Shown here piece after piece: positions 1 through 7,911 of a stretch of DNA of 24,984 nucleotides; the first letter of the stretch is position 1; each line of letters begins with the position of its first letter. This DNA is from an uncultured Ruminococcus sp. (lineage in GTDB: Bacteria; Bacillota_A; Clostridia; Oscillospirales; Ruminococcaceae), in the NCBI GenBank assembly GCA_946629405.1, contig CAMOXW010000102.1:1-24984 (forward strand), in the 5' to 3' direction. The notes under the pieces were generated by a model, which saw only the letters and a list, made by a program, of their open reading frames with translations, made no database searches and was not told the origin of the DNA. The translations under genes and the position numbers were made by a program.

Positions 1-597
1 CCCGATGTTATGGGCAGAAACAATCAGCTTATCGAGATACGAAACGCTGACGGCTCGCTGAACACGGGGCTTTTCATGATAGACTCAAACGCTTACACAG
101 GCGAGGGCATCAACGTCTATGACTATATCCACGACGATCAGGTGGACTGGTATGCCGATGAAGTCCAGCGAATGAACACTGAGGCAGGTCACACGGTCAA
201 TTCAATGGTGTTCTTCCATATCCCCTTGCAGGAGTACAAGACCGCCACCGAACTTTATCTTGACGGCAGCGACGAGGTGAAATACTTCTACGGTGAAAAC
301 CCCGGCGACCACGGTGGTATCACCAACGATCTTGTGTGCTGCTCGGACTATCCCAGCAAAATGTTCGACACCGCCCTTGAGCTTGGCAGCACGACGGGAT
401 TCTTCTGCGGTCACGACCACTACAACAATGCGTCTATCGAGTACAAGGGTATCCGCCTGACCTACGGCATGAGCATCGACTACCTCGCAATGCCCGGCAT
501 TGAAAAGGAAACAAAACAGCGTGGTGCTGAACTGATTACCATTCACGCCGACAGCACATGGGAGTCAGAACAGATACCGCTTGATTCTATAACATAA
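1..597 (+). CDS. Calcineurin-like metallophosphoesterase, C-terminal part (5' end outside window)
   Basis: This is the last 199 codons of a gene that enters from the left. The frame is already open at base 1, so the methionine at base 10 is probably internal. The fragment carries the two C-terminal metal-binding blocks of the calcineurin-like phosphoesterase fold: an FFHIP block near residue 70 and a GHDHYNN block near residue 137, in which histidines bind the dinuclear metal centre. The N-terminal D-x-H and GNHE blocks must lie upstream. The sequence resembles secreted or lipid-anchored purple-acid-phosphatase-like enzymes of Clostridia, but the substrate cannot be told and any signal peptide is out of view. 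The gene converges on the ABC transporter genes and ends at a hairpin terminator. The fold assignment is secure; the function is open. Confidence 0.85.
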   Translation, partial: PDVMGRNNQLIEIRNADGSLNTGLFMIDSNAYTGEGINVYDYIHDDQVDWYADEVQRMNTEAGHTVNSMVFFHIPLQEYKTATELYLDGSDEVKYFYGENPGDHGGITNDLVCCSDYPSKMFDTALELGSTTGFFCGHDHYNNASIEYKGIRLTYGMSIDYLAMPGIEKETKQRGAELITIHADSTWESEQIPLDSIT

Positions 598-601
598 CAA
601 A

Positions 602-635
602 AAGCAGATGCTTTCTACCGTGAAAGCATCTGCTT
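602..635. terminator. Bidirectional intrinsic terminator between convergent genes
   Basis: A perfect 14-bp stem (602-615 pairs with 622-635) encloses a 6-base loop. Thymines follow it on the plus strand (TTCTTTG). On the minus strand it is followed by CTTTTTG-type sequence from the A-run at 598-603. It sits 5 bases after the phosphoesterase stop and about 90 bases past the end of the ABC transporter gene, so it can end both convergent transcripts. Confidence 0.85.
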
Positions 636-724
636 CTTTGTAGCCTGCTGTAAAGGTCTTGCTTATAGTTGTTTTGGAAAACTTCTATATGAGCGCACCT
701 CTAAAAAGGGAGCCGTTTTCTGTA

Positions 725-2614
725 TCATGAAAGCTCAAACATACCGGTATAAAGCTGGTAATACTTTCCGTGCTGAGCAATGAGGGCATTGTGGTCGCCG
801 CGTTCGATGATCTTTCCGTGCTCAAGTACCATTATCGCGTGGGAATTGCGGACTGTCGAGAGGCGGTGAGCGATCACAAATACGGTACGGTTCTCCATGA
901 GGGAGTCCATACCCTTTTCGATGAGCGCCTCAGTACGGGTATCAATTGAGCTCGTCGCCTCGTCAAGGATCAGCACAGGCGGGTCGGCAACAGCTGCACG
1001 GGCAATGGCAAGGAGCTGACGCTGCCCCTGCGAGAGATTTCCTCCGTCAGCCGTAAGCATCGTATCATAGCCGTTTTCGAGGTGACGGATGAAGGTGTCT
1101 GCGTTTGCGAGCTTAGCAGCCGCGTAGACCTCCTCATCGGTCGAATCAAGCTTTCCGTAGCGGATATTGTCCATGACCGTGCCGGTAAAAAGGTGGGTGT
1201 CCTGCAAAACAATGGACTGCGAACGGCGTAGGTCGGACTTCTTTATCTTGTTTATATTGATGCCGTCATAGCGTATCTTTCCGTCCGGGACGTCGTAGAA
1301 CCGGTTGATAAGGTTGGTGATAGTGGTCTTTCCTGCGCCGGTCGAGCCGACAAAGGCAATTTTCTGCCCTGCGTGAGCATAGAGCGTGATGCCGTTGAGA
1401 ACGGTCTTTTCCGGCTCATAGCCGAAGTACACGTCGTCAAATTCAATATTTCCCCTGACCTCGGTGTAAGTAACTGTACCGTCAGCCTTATGGGGATGCC
1501 GCCATGCCCAGCGTCCGGTATGACTCTCTGTCTCGGTGATAGTTCCGTCCGGAGCGATATCAGCGTTCACAAGTGTTACATAGCCTTCGTCAGCCTCAGG
1601 CTCTTCGTCGATCACACGGAATATCCTCTCAGCTCCCGCGAGTGCGGTGAGGACGGAGTTGAACTGCTGCGAGACCTGAGGGATAGGCTGCGAGAACGAG
1701 CGGGTGAGCTGAAGGTAGGCAACTACCGTTCCGACAGTCATTCCGCCGATGCCCTTGACCGCCATTATACCGCCGATTATAGCCGTTGCAGCATAGTGGA
1801 GGTAGGAGAGATTGTTCATGACCGGCATGAGGATATTCGCAAAGGTATTCGCCCTCGCCGCAGCTTCACAGAGCTGCTCGTTGAGGCGGTCGAACTCCTC
1901 GTCAGCCTTTTCCTCGCGGCAGAAGACCTTGACGACCTTCTGACCGTCTATCATTTCCTCGATGTAACCGTTGACACTGCCGAGAGCCTTCTGCTGTGCA
2001 ATGAAGCCGCGGCTGCTGTGCGAGCCTATGAAGCCGATTATCCTCACGATGAGGAACAGCATAACAAGCACAAGCACCGTCAGCCTCCAGCTAAGTATCA
2101 GCATTGAGATGAACACGCCTGTTATCGTCACCGCAGAACCTATGAACTGCGCTATGCTGTTGCTCAGCATCTCGCGTATCGCATCGGTATCGTTAGTGTA
2201 GAGGCTCATGAGCTCGCCATGGGTATGCTTATCGAAGAAGCGTATCGGCAGGGACTCCATTTTGTCGAACAGGTCGTTCCTGATACGCATGAGCGTGGTG
2301 GTCGAAATTTTCAGCATCACCCGCTGATAGAACAGTGATGCGAGCGCTCCCATGACATATACTGAGGCAAGAACAATTAGGAGCTGTATGAAGCCGTCCC
2401 TGTCCCAGCTTCCGGTAACGAGGGCATCGTCGATATTGTCTATCATGGGCTTCAGCATATTAGTTCCGATGACTCCCGCGGCTGAGCTGAGGATTATGCC
2501 GATCACGGCGAAGGTCATGTGAGCCTTGAAGCCGTACATATAGCTAAGTATTCGTCTGAGAGTGCCGAGGGTATCCTTGGGTTTGGCAAACTCTCTCTGC
2601 TGTCTCGGAGGCAT
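725..2614 (-). CDS. Heterodimeric ABC exporter subunit with the catalytically complete Walker B/H-loop
   Basis: A 629-residue half-transporter: an N-terminal six-helix exporter domain (about residues 30-325) followed by a nucleotide-binding domain (about 390-629). Visible motifs are Walker A GSTGAGKTT, signature LSQGQ, Walker B VLILDEATSSID with the catalytic glutamate, and the switch histidine in AHRLSTV. The signature deviates from LSGGQ, while the partner encoded upstream has an intact signature but a degenerate Walker B and switch. Together they give one active and one degenerate ATP site, as in TM287/288 and BmrCD. An extra stretch of about 45 residues lies between the membrane and ATPase domains. 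The ATG overlaps the partner's stop as TAATG, implying translational coupling. Likely a multidrug or lipid exporter; the substrate is unknown. Confidence 0.93.
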   Translation of the reverse strand: MPPRQQREFAKPKDTLGTLRRILSYMYGFKAHMTFAVIGIILSSAAGVIGTNMLKPMIDNIDDALVTGSWDRDGFIQLLIVLASVYVMGALASLFYQRVMLKISTTTLMRIRNDLFDKMESLPIRFFDKHTHGELMSLYTNDTDAIREMLSNSIAQFIGSAVTITGVFISMLILSWRLTVLVLVMLFLIVRIIGFIGSHSSRGFIAQQKALGSVNGYIEEMIDGQKVVKVFCREEKADEEFDRLNEQLCEAAARANTFANILMPVMNNLSYLHYAATAIIGGIMAVKGIGGMTVGTVVAYLQLTRSFSQPIPQVSQQFNSVLTALAGAERIFRVIDEEPEADEGYVTLVNADIAPDGTITETESHTGRWAWRHPHKADGTVTYTEVRGNIEFDDVYFGYEPEKTVLNGITLYAHAGQKIAFVGSTGAGKTTITNLINRFYDVPDGKIRYDGININKIKKSDLRRSQSIVLQDTHLFTGTVMDNIRYGKLDSTDEEVYAAAKLANADTFIRHLENGYDTMLTADGGNLSQGQRQLLAIARAAVADPPVLILDEATSSIDTRTEALIEKGMDSLMENRTVFVIAHRLSTVRNSHAIMVLEHGKIIERGDHNALIAQHGKYYQLYTGMFELS

Positions 2615-4347
2615 TATTCATCAGCTCCCTTCTGCTGCGAGTCGTATACCTCACGGTAAATAGGGCTGTTTTCCATGAGCTCGTCATGTGTACCGACGGC
2701 GGTTATCCTGCCGTTGTCCATGACGATGATCCGGTCAGAGTCCATTACGGAGGTTATTCTCTGCGCGATTATTATGGTAGTAGTGTCTGCAAGGTCACGC
2801 CGGAACGCTGCCCTTATGCTGCTGTCCGTCGCGGTATCGACTGCGCTTGTTGAGTCGTCGAGAATGATTATCTTCGGCTTTTTGAGCAGCGCACGCGCGA
2901 TACAGAGCCTCTGCTTCTGACCGCCGGAGACGTTCACACCGCCCTGTCCGAGGTCAGTGTCATAGCCCTGAGGAAAGCTGCTCACAAAGTCGTGAGCGCA
3001 GGCTGACTTGCACGCTGCTATAATCTCATCATCTGTAGCATTCTCATTTCCCCAGCGGAGATTGTCCCTGATAGTGCCGGAGAAAAGCACGTTCTTCTGG
3101 AGCACCATCGCCACCTGACTGCGAAGTGTCTCCAGTGAGTATTCATTAACGTTATGACCGCCGACCAGCACCTCGCCCTCGGTCGCCTCATAAAGACGCG
3201 GTATGAGCTGCACGAGAGTTGATTTTGACGAGCCTGTGCCGCCGATTATACCGATAGTTTCGCCCGAACGGATGTCGAGGTCGATATGGTCGAGCGCAAG
3301 ATTTCCCATATCGTCAAAATAGCTGAAGCTTACATTCCGGAAGCTGACAGAACCGTCTGCGACTTCAAGCCCGGAAGCCTCGTTGTCCTTTATGGAGGGC
3401 TCCTCCTCGAGGACCTCAGCGATACGCTGCATAGATGCGCGGGAGACAACGAACATTATGAACAGCATCGAAAGCATCATCAGCGACATGAGTATCTGTC
3501 CGACGTACATTATAAAGCTCGACAGCTCGCCTGTGAGGATATCGCCGTCCACCGCCATGTTTCCGCCGAACCACATTATAGCCACGATACTCGCGTACAT
3601 GACGAGCTGCATTATCGGCATATTGAGTATGACAAGCTTTTCCGCGAAATACTGAGCTTTGCGGACGCTCTCGGTATTGACGCGGAATTTTTCCTTTTCG
3701 TAGTCCTCACGCGCAAAGGCCTTCACTACCCTGATACCAATGAGATTTTCCTGAACCTTTCCGTTCATGCTGTCGTACTGAGTGAGCATTTTCTCAAATC
3801 TCGGGTGAGCGCGCGTGACTATGAAGAATACCGCAAATCCCAGCACCGGTATTGCCGCAAGAAATACCAGCGAGAGCCGCGCATTCGTCCGAACCGCCAT
3901 TATCGTGGCACAGACAAGCATTATCGGCGAGCGAAAAGCGCTCCGTATGAACATCATGAAGGCGTTCTGGATATTGGTGACGTCCGTGGTAAGCCTCGTC
4001 GTCAGCGAGGCAGTCGAGAACCTGTCAACGTTAGAGAATGAGAATTCCTGAACACGCCTGAACATAGCCCCGCGAAGGTTCTTCGCAAAGCCCGTTGCCG
4101 CGACTGCACTCAGCCTTCCCGCAAGCGCTCCGAACATCAGTGAGCACAGCGCCATGACGACCATAAGTCCTCCGAGAGCCGCAACATAGCCTGTTCTGCC
4201 CTTCGATACGCCGTCGTCGATAATGTGCGCCATTACCATAGGGATAGTGACCTCCATCGCGACCTCACCGATTATCGTTATCGGTGAAAGTATAGCCTGT
4301 TTCTTGTACTCGCCAACGTTTGAGAATATAGTTTTATACAATTTCAT
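2614..4347 (-). CDS. Heterodimeric ABC exporter subunit with degenerate ATP site
   Basis: A 577-residue half-transporter with an N-terminal exporter membrane domain (about residues 1-310) and a C-terminal nucleotide-binding domain. Motifs are Walker A GGTGSSKST, an intact VSGGQ signature, and Walker B IIILDDSTSAVD, where aspartate replaces the catalytic glutamate. The switch position reads AQRI, with glutamine in place of histidine. These two changes are the established hallmark of the non-hydrolytic half in heterodimeric exporters (TM287, BmrC, LmrC), so they are not sequencing damage. The gene starts inside the last 14 bases of the MarR gene and its stop overlaps the start of the second subunit, forming a three-gene operon. 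It probably exports drugs or amphiphilic compounds under control of the MarR protein. Confidence 0.93.
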   Translation of the reverse strand: MKLYKTIFSNVGEYKKQAILSPITIIGEVAMEVTIPMVMAHIIDDGVSKGRTGYVAALGGLMVVMALCSLMFGALAGRLSAVAATGFAKNLRGAMFRRVQEFSFSNVDRFSTASLTTRLTTDVTNIQNAFMMFIRSAFRSPIMLVCATIMAVRTNARLSLVFLAAIPVLGFAVFFIVTRAHPRFEKMLTQYDSMNGKVQENLIGIRVVKAFAREDYEKEKFRVNTESVRKAQYFAEKLVILNMPIMQLVMYASIVAIMWFGGNMAVDGDILTGELSSFIMYVGQILMSLMMLSMLFIMFVVSRASMQRIAEVLEEEPSIKDNEASGLEVADGSVSFRNVSFSYFDDMGNLALDHIDLDIRSGETIGIIGGTGSSKSTLVQLIPRLYEATEGEVLVGGHNVNEYSLETLRSQVAMVLQKNVLFSGTIRDNLRWGNENATDDEIIAACKSACAHDFVSSFPQGYDTDLGQGGVNVSGGQKQRLCIARALLKKPKIIILDDSTSAVDTATDSSIRAAFRRDLADTTTIIIAQRITSVMDSDRIIVMDNGRITAVGTHDELMENSPIYREVYDSQQKGADE

Positions 4348-4852
4348 CGCTCCCTTCCTTCAGCTTTTCCATGACCGTCCGGACGAGCTCATGAGGCGCC
4401 GGCATACCGCCCTCGATGCCCTCGATCTCCTGCATTTTACGCACTATGCGGCTGAGCAGAGAAAGGAGCTGAGCCTTTTCGTCCTGAGAAAATTCGTCAA
4501 AAATGAGACTGTCGTACTCGTAAAAAAGTGCAAGCTGCTGCTCTATAGCCTTCCTGCCCTTATCGGTCAGTGCAAGCCGGTTGCAGCGCAGGTTATCGGG
4601 GTCTACGGTCTTGGTAATGAGCCCTGCCTTTTGCAGGCGCTTGGTGGAAGTCGCTACAGAGGCAGGAGACACTCCGAGGTGTTCAGCGATAGCAGCCTGA
4701 GTGCAGTTCTCATAGCTTGCGATAGTACGCATAATTGGCATTTGTCCGAAATGCAGCGGAGAGCCGCCGCTTATGCGTATCAGGAACAGTTTTCGCAGCA
4801 GGTGGATGCTTTCGAGCATCCCCACAAGATCTTTGTTTTCCGTTTTTATCAC
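4334..4852 (-). CDS. MarR-family transcriptional regulator, probable repressor of the ABC exporter operon
   Basis: A 172-residue winged-helix protein. The helix-turn-helix and wing lie at about residues 50-110 (QAAIAEHLGVSPASVATSTK, then a wing around LTDKGRKAIEQ), flanked by the dimerisation helices typical of MarR. The GTG start is the only in-frame start after an upstream stop, but the GGAG before it is only one base away, so a start at the internal ATG (residue 12) is possible. A consensus promoter lies just upstream, and the short leader holds repeated AAACG palindromic sequence that the protein may bind. It is first in the operon and overlaps the exporter gene by 14 bases. MarR-plus-ABC-exporter is a common autoregulated drug-responsive arrangement; the inducer is unknown. 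Confidence 0.9.
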   Translation of the reverse strand: MIKTENKDLVGMLESIHLLRKLFLIRISGGSPLHFGQMPIMRTIASYENCTQAAIAEHLGVSPASVATSTKRLQKAGLITKTVDPDNLRCNRLALTDKGRKAIEQQLALFYEYDSLIFDEFSQDEKAQLLSLLSRIVRKMQEIEGIEGGMPAPHELVRTVMEKLKEGSDEIV

Positions 4853-4857
4853 GCTCC

Positions 4858-4884
4858 ATTAAACGTTTAATTATTAATCGTTTA
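4858..4884 (-). promoter_or_regulatory. Candidate MarR operator: two TAAACG(A/T)TTA copies
   Basis: 4858-4871 is a perfect 14-bp palindrome, ATTAAACGTTTAAT. Fifteen bases upstream, at 4875-4884, is a near copy (TAAACGATTA versus TAAACGTTTA on the minus strand). The first copy covers the predicted transcription start; the second lies between it and the start codon. Autoregulatory MarR operators are typically short palindromes in this position. Binding is inferred, not shown. Confidence 0.65.
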
Positions 4885-4886
4885 CC

Positions 4887-4915
4887 ATTATAGCATATTC
4901 CTCCCACATTGTCAA
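4887..4915 (-). promoter_or_regulatory. Consensus sigma-A promoter of the marR-ABC operon
   Basis: On the minus strand the -35 box is TTGACA (4915-4910) and the -10 box is TATAAT (4892-4887), with an exact 17-bp spacer ending in TGC, an extended -10 element. Transcription should begin near 4880, leaving a leader of about 28 bases before the GTG start of the MarR gene. A promoter this strong fits a gene that is held off by a repressor. Confidence 0.9.
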
Positions 4916-4923
4916 GCATCTGA

Positions 4924-4953
4924 CAAAAAAGAGAACGCCGGTCGGCGTTCTCT
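4924..4953 (-). terminator. Intrinsic terminator of the prmC-recA-...-DtxR-like operon
   Basis: A 10-bp stem (4930-4939 pairs with 4944-4953, GAGAACGCC type) with a 4-base loop. On the minus strand it is followed directly by six thymines (complement of 4924-4929). It lies 17 bases past the stop of the DtxR-like gene and upstream of the marR promoter, separating the two minus-strand operons. Confidence 0.88.
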
Positions 4954-4970
4954 GAATTCTTAGCTCTGAA

Positions 4971-5357
4971 CTATCTTGCGTTCTTCTTGACAGTGCGCTT
5001 GACTATGACCTTCAGGCGCTCGCAGGTATCCTGCGGGAACTCAGTGATGAACTTTATCGCCTGAGCGTGCGCTTCGTCCTGGGGAAGTCTAAGGAACGAA
5101 TGGAAAAAGGTATAGACCTCGCCAAATGTGGAGAATATCTCCGCAACAGCCGCCTTGCCCTCGGGAGTCAGCACAACGCTGTTGCCGAAGTCCTCATACA
5201 CCAGTCCGCAGTTTGCCAGACAGCGCAGCATCTTGCTGACGCTCGGTCGGGAAACTCCCAGATGACGCGAAATATTCACACACCTGACGTACTCGTCAAT
5301 GTCGGAAAGCTCTTTTATTGCGATCAGGTATTTTATCTGTCCTGCACAGTGTTTCAT
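4971..5357 (-). CDS. Small DtxR/MntR-like winged-helix regulator with apparently degenerate metal site
   Basis: A 128-residue DNA-binding protein. Residues 8-70 form a winged helix like that of iron- or manganese-dependent repressors (recognition region around RHLGVSRPSVSKMLRCL, wing ending VVLTPEGKAAV). A dimerisation helix pair follows, including FFHSFLRL. Aligned by eye to Bacillus MntR, the histidine of FFHSF matches ligand His77. The ligands Asp8, Glu11, Glu99, Glu102 and His103 appear replaced by His, Gly, Gln, Lys and Phe. It may therefore respond to something other than Mn or Fe, or to nothing. The ATG follows AAGGAGG by 7 bases and lies 12 bases after pgsA, so it is the last gene of the recA operon. 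A distant MarR-type assignment is the alternative. Confidence 0.75.
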   Translation of the reverse strand: MKHCAGQIKYLIAIKELSDIDEYVRCVNISRHLGVSRPSVSKMLRCLANCGLVYEDFGNSVVLTPEGKAAVAEIFSTFGEVYTFFHSFLRLPQDEAHAQAIKFITEFPQDTCERLKVIVKRTVKKNAR

Positions 5358-5369
5358 CCTTCAACCTCC

Positions 5370-5954
5370 TTACTTGTCAGCATCTATAAGGTGCCAGTAG
5401 CCCTTGAGGTATACCGCTCCGGAGATCACCGTCAATGCGGTGGATATCCAGATAAGCACGGGAATCACGATATCGTTCACCGCGTCACAGAATCTGCACG
5501 GTATGTCGAATTCAAAATCAAAGCAAAGACTCAACCAGAAAAGAATTGCAATTATCGTCACCATTGTAAAGGCTGTCTTGAGCTTGCCCCATATCCCAGC
5601 CGCGACCACTATACCGCTGTCGGCGGCGAGAAGCCTAAGCCCCGAGACCATGAACTCTCTTGCTATGATGATTATAAGCGGCACCGCACCCATATTCACG
5701 TTATCTGCCTCGACAAATACCGTCAGCGCGGAGATAACGAGCACCTTATCCGCGAGCGGGTCGAGGAATTTTCCGAAGTTTGTCACCAGTCCGCGCTTAC
5801 GGGCGATCTTTCCGTCAAGGGCGTCAGTGATAGAGGCTGCGGAGAAGATAACGAGTGCTATCATGTAGCTGAATGGGACGTCGATATACATAAACAGCAG
5901 AAAAAATGGTATCAGCAGCACTCTCAGCAGAGTAAGCTTATTCGGTAGATTCAT
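5370..5954 (-). CDS. pgsA: CDP-diacylglycerol--glycerol-3-phosphate 3-phosphatidyltransferase
   Basis: A 194-residue integral membrane enzyme that makes phosphatidylglycerol phosphate from CDP-diacylglycerol and glycerol 3-phosphate, the committed step to phosphatidylglycerol and cardiolipin. The CDP-alcohol phosphotransferase signature D-x2-DG-x2-AR-x8-G-x3-D-x3-D is complete, with D44, D47, G48, A51, R52, G61, D65 and D69. About five to six hydrophobic helices and the usual family length support it. The ATG overlaps the rimO stop as ATGA, so translation is coupled. Placement near recA is also seen in Bacillus (pgsA-cinA-recA), though the order here differs. Confidence 0.95.
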   Translation of the reverse strand: MNLPNKLTLLRVLLIPFFLLFMYIDVPFSYMIALVIFSAASITDALDGKIARKRGLVTNFGKFLDPLADKVLVISALTVFVEADNVNMGAVPLIIIIAREFMVSGLRLLAADSGIVVAAGIWGKLKTAFTMVTIIAILFWLSLCFDFEFDIPCRFCDAVNDIVIPVLIWISTALTVISGAVYLKGYWHLIDADK

Positions 5955-7282
5955 TCGTCTATCACCTCTCCGATAAGGTCATAATCCAGCGTATCAGTGA
6001 TTCTTATCCTCACATATTCGCCCACGCTGAGAGGCTTTTCAGATGTGTAGAACACCTTTCCGTCAATATCAGGAGCATCATTGCAGGTACGTCCGAACCA
6101 GCATTCGCCAAATCTGTCGAAGCCCTCTGTTACCGCCTCAAACTCCGCACCGAGGAGCTTCTGGTTGTTCCCGGCACTTATCAGCATCTGCTGCTCCATG
6201 ATTATATCTGCGCGGTGAGCGGCTGTCTCCTCGTCGATCTGGTCGGGGAATTCTGCCGCCTTAGTACCCTCCTCCTGGGAATAGGCAAAGCAGCCGAGCC
6301 TGTCAAAGCGCACTCTCTGAACGAACTCCGCAAGCTCATTGAACTGCTCCTCCGTCTCGCCGGGGAAGCCTGTGATGAGGGTAGTACGCAGGATGACTCC
6401 CGGTATCTTCTCACGGATGTGTGCGAACAGTGCTTCGAGCTCCTGAGCATTGCCCCAGCGCTTCATGCGTCTGAGTATGTCCTCATTGCAGTGCTGAATG
6501 GGTATTTCAAGATATTTAACAAGCTTCTCCTCAGAAGCTATAGTCTCAAGCAGCTCGTCAGTGATCCGCTCGGGATAGCAGTAAAGCGTGCGTATCCATT
6601 TAAGGCCGTCTATCTTACACAGCTCCCTGAGCAGCTCGGGAAGCTTTGACTCGCCGTAGAGGTCCTCACCGTACCGGGAGGTATCCTGAGCTATGACTAC
6701 GATCTCGCTCACGCCGTTTTCAGCCATAGTACGCGCCTCCGCGAGAACGTCCTCCATAGGAACGCTGCGGAATTTTCCCCTTATCATGGGGATCGCGCAG
6801 TAGGTGCAGCAATTCGAGCAGCCCTCCGCGACCTTTAAGTATGTGAAGAACGGCAGCGTTGAGATTATTCGCTCGCCGGTCATTTCCGTTGTGAGCTTCG
6901 GCGGGAAGCAGAGGTATCTCTCTCCCGCAAGAACATGGTCAAGGACGTCAACAATGTCCTTGTTCGCGCCGGTGCCTATGACCGCATCAGCCTCCGGGAA
7001 AAGCTCCGCAGCCTCCTCCTTGTAGCGCTCGGTGAGGCAGCCTGTAATAACGATCTTCTTTATAGTACCCTCTGCCTTGAGTTTGCCCAGTTCGAGGATA
7101 GTCTCGATGGCCTCCTCCTTCGCCGATTTTATAAAACCGCAGGTGTTTACCACCGCAATATCGGCAAGACCCGGTTCAGTCACCAGCTCATAGCCGTGTT
7201 TTTTGAGCTTGTAAAGCATACGCTCGGAGTCCACAAGATTTTTTGAGCAGCCAAGCGATACCATTCCTACCTTGACAGGCAT
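5951..7282 (-). CDS. rimO: Ribosomal protein S12 methylthiotransferase RimO
   Basis: A 443-residue radical-SAM enzyme that methylthiolates the conserved aspartate of ribosomal protein S12. The N-terminal domain has the three cysteines for the auxiliary 4Fe-4S cluster, C12 (LGCSKNLVDSE), C48 (NTCGF) and C82 (GCLTERY). The radical-SAM CxxxCxxC is C155, C159 and C162 (EGCSNCCTYC), followed by IPMIRGK. The C-terminus is a TRAM domain (about 375-443). The LGCSKNLVDSE start and full length separate it from the tRNA enzymes MiaB and MtaB. Its ATG shares a base with the recX stop (TAATG), and its own stop overlaps pgsA. Confidence 0.97.
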   Translation of the reverse strand: MPVKVGMVSLGCSKNLVDSERMLYKLKKHGYELVTEPGLADIAVVNTCGFIKSAKEEAIETILELGKLKAEGTIKKIVITGCLTERYKEEAAELFPEADAVIGTGANKDIVDVLDHVLAGERYLCFPPKLTTEMTGERIISTLPFFTYLKVAEGCSNCCTYCAIPMIRGKFRSVPMEDVLAEARTMAENGVSEIVVIAQDTSRYGEDLYGESKLPELLRELCKIDGLKWIRTLYCYPERITDELLETIASEEKLVKYLEIPIQHCNEDILRRMKRWGNAQELEALFAHIREKIPGVILRTTLITGFPGETEEQFNELAEFVQRVRFDRLGCFAYSQEEGTKAAEFPDQIDEETAAHRADIIMEQQMLISAGNNQKLLGAEFEAVTEGFDRFGECWFGRTCNDAPDIDGKVFYTSEKPLSVGEYVRIRITDTLDYDLIGEVIDE

Positions 7283-7908
7283 TATTGTTCCTCCATATTG
7301 AAATATTCGTCCACTGCGCGGTTGACCTCTGAAAAGCTGTAGCCGTACCGCACCAGTGAGTTCTTTACTCTTTCTACAGCGCGTCTGTCGTCACTGTCCG
7401 TCAGGAAACGCGCGTATTTCTTTTTGAGCAGCTCCGCAAGATTATCCCCGGTATTCCCGGAATACTGCGCCAGAGCATCCTCAGCGGTGAGCTTATCTAT
7501 ACCATGTGCCATGAGCTCGCGTCTTGCGCGATGTATGCCGAATTTCTTTACCTCGATATATTTATATGCAAGGCGTTCGGCGTATCTTGCGTCGTTTATG
7601 ACGCCCTCCTCAGTGAGCCTGTCTACGGTCTCACGGCATATTGCAGTGCTTTTGAATTCCTCAGAGAGCTTCTTCATCAGCTCTGCCGAGGAATAGTCCC
7701 TGTATGAGAGCTTCCTGAGAGCAGCAGCGTGTATCTTTGCCCGGACAGCGGCGCGTATCAGCTCAGCGAACTGCTTCTCGTCGAGCTCCATATCCTCCTG
7801 AAGCCCCAGATCCCAGACAGTATCACAGCCGAGCAGGAGAGTTCTTCCGTCGTCAAATGATACCGCGTATCTGCGCTTCTGACGCGGTTTAAGGGAGATT
7901 ATCCTCAT
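7282..7908 (-). CDS. recX: Regulatory protein RecX
   Basis: A 208-residue, mostly helical protein that binds RecA filaments and inhibits recombinase and coprotease activity. The core shows the three-helix RecX repeats: LSYRDYSSAELMKKL near residues 65-79, a second repeat with RYAERLAYKYIEVKKFGIHRARREL-type sequence near 105-130, and a third near the C-terminus (VKNSLVRYGYSFSEVNRAV). The N-terminal 60 residues form the basic, beta-rich extension common in Firmicutes RecX. It lies 3 bases downstream of recA, the classical arrangement, and ends in a TAATG overlap with rimO. Confidence 0.93.
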   Translation of the reverse strand: MRIISLKPRQKRRYAVSFDDGRTLLLGCDTVWDLGLQEDMELDEKQFAELIRAAVRAKIHAAALRKLSYRDYSSAELMKKLSEEFKSTAICRETVDRLTEEGVINDARYAERLAYKYIEVKKFGIHRARRELMAHGIDKLTAEDALAQYSGNTGDNLAELLKKKYARFLTDSDDRRAVERVKNSLVRYGYSFSEVNRAVDEYFNMEEQ

Positions 7909-7911
7909 ACC

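Noticed and set aside
2614..4347. Loss of catalytic Glu and His as evidence of a dead ABC gene
   Set aside because: The same substitutions define the degenerate half of known heterodimeric exporters, and the partner gene has the complementary pattern.
5067..5948. Long open frame on the plus strand (293 codons) opposite pgsA and the DtxR-like gene
   Set aside because: It lies antisense to two genes with clear families, has no ribosome site or recognisable motif, and its composition (many His, Tyr, Arg) is that of a reversed reading frame.
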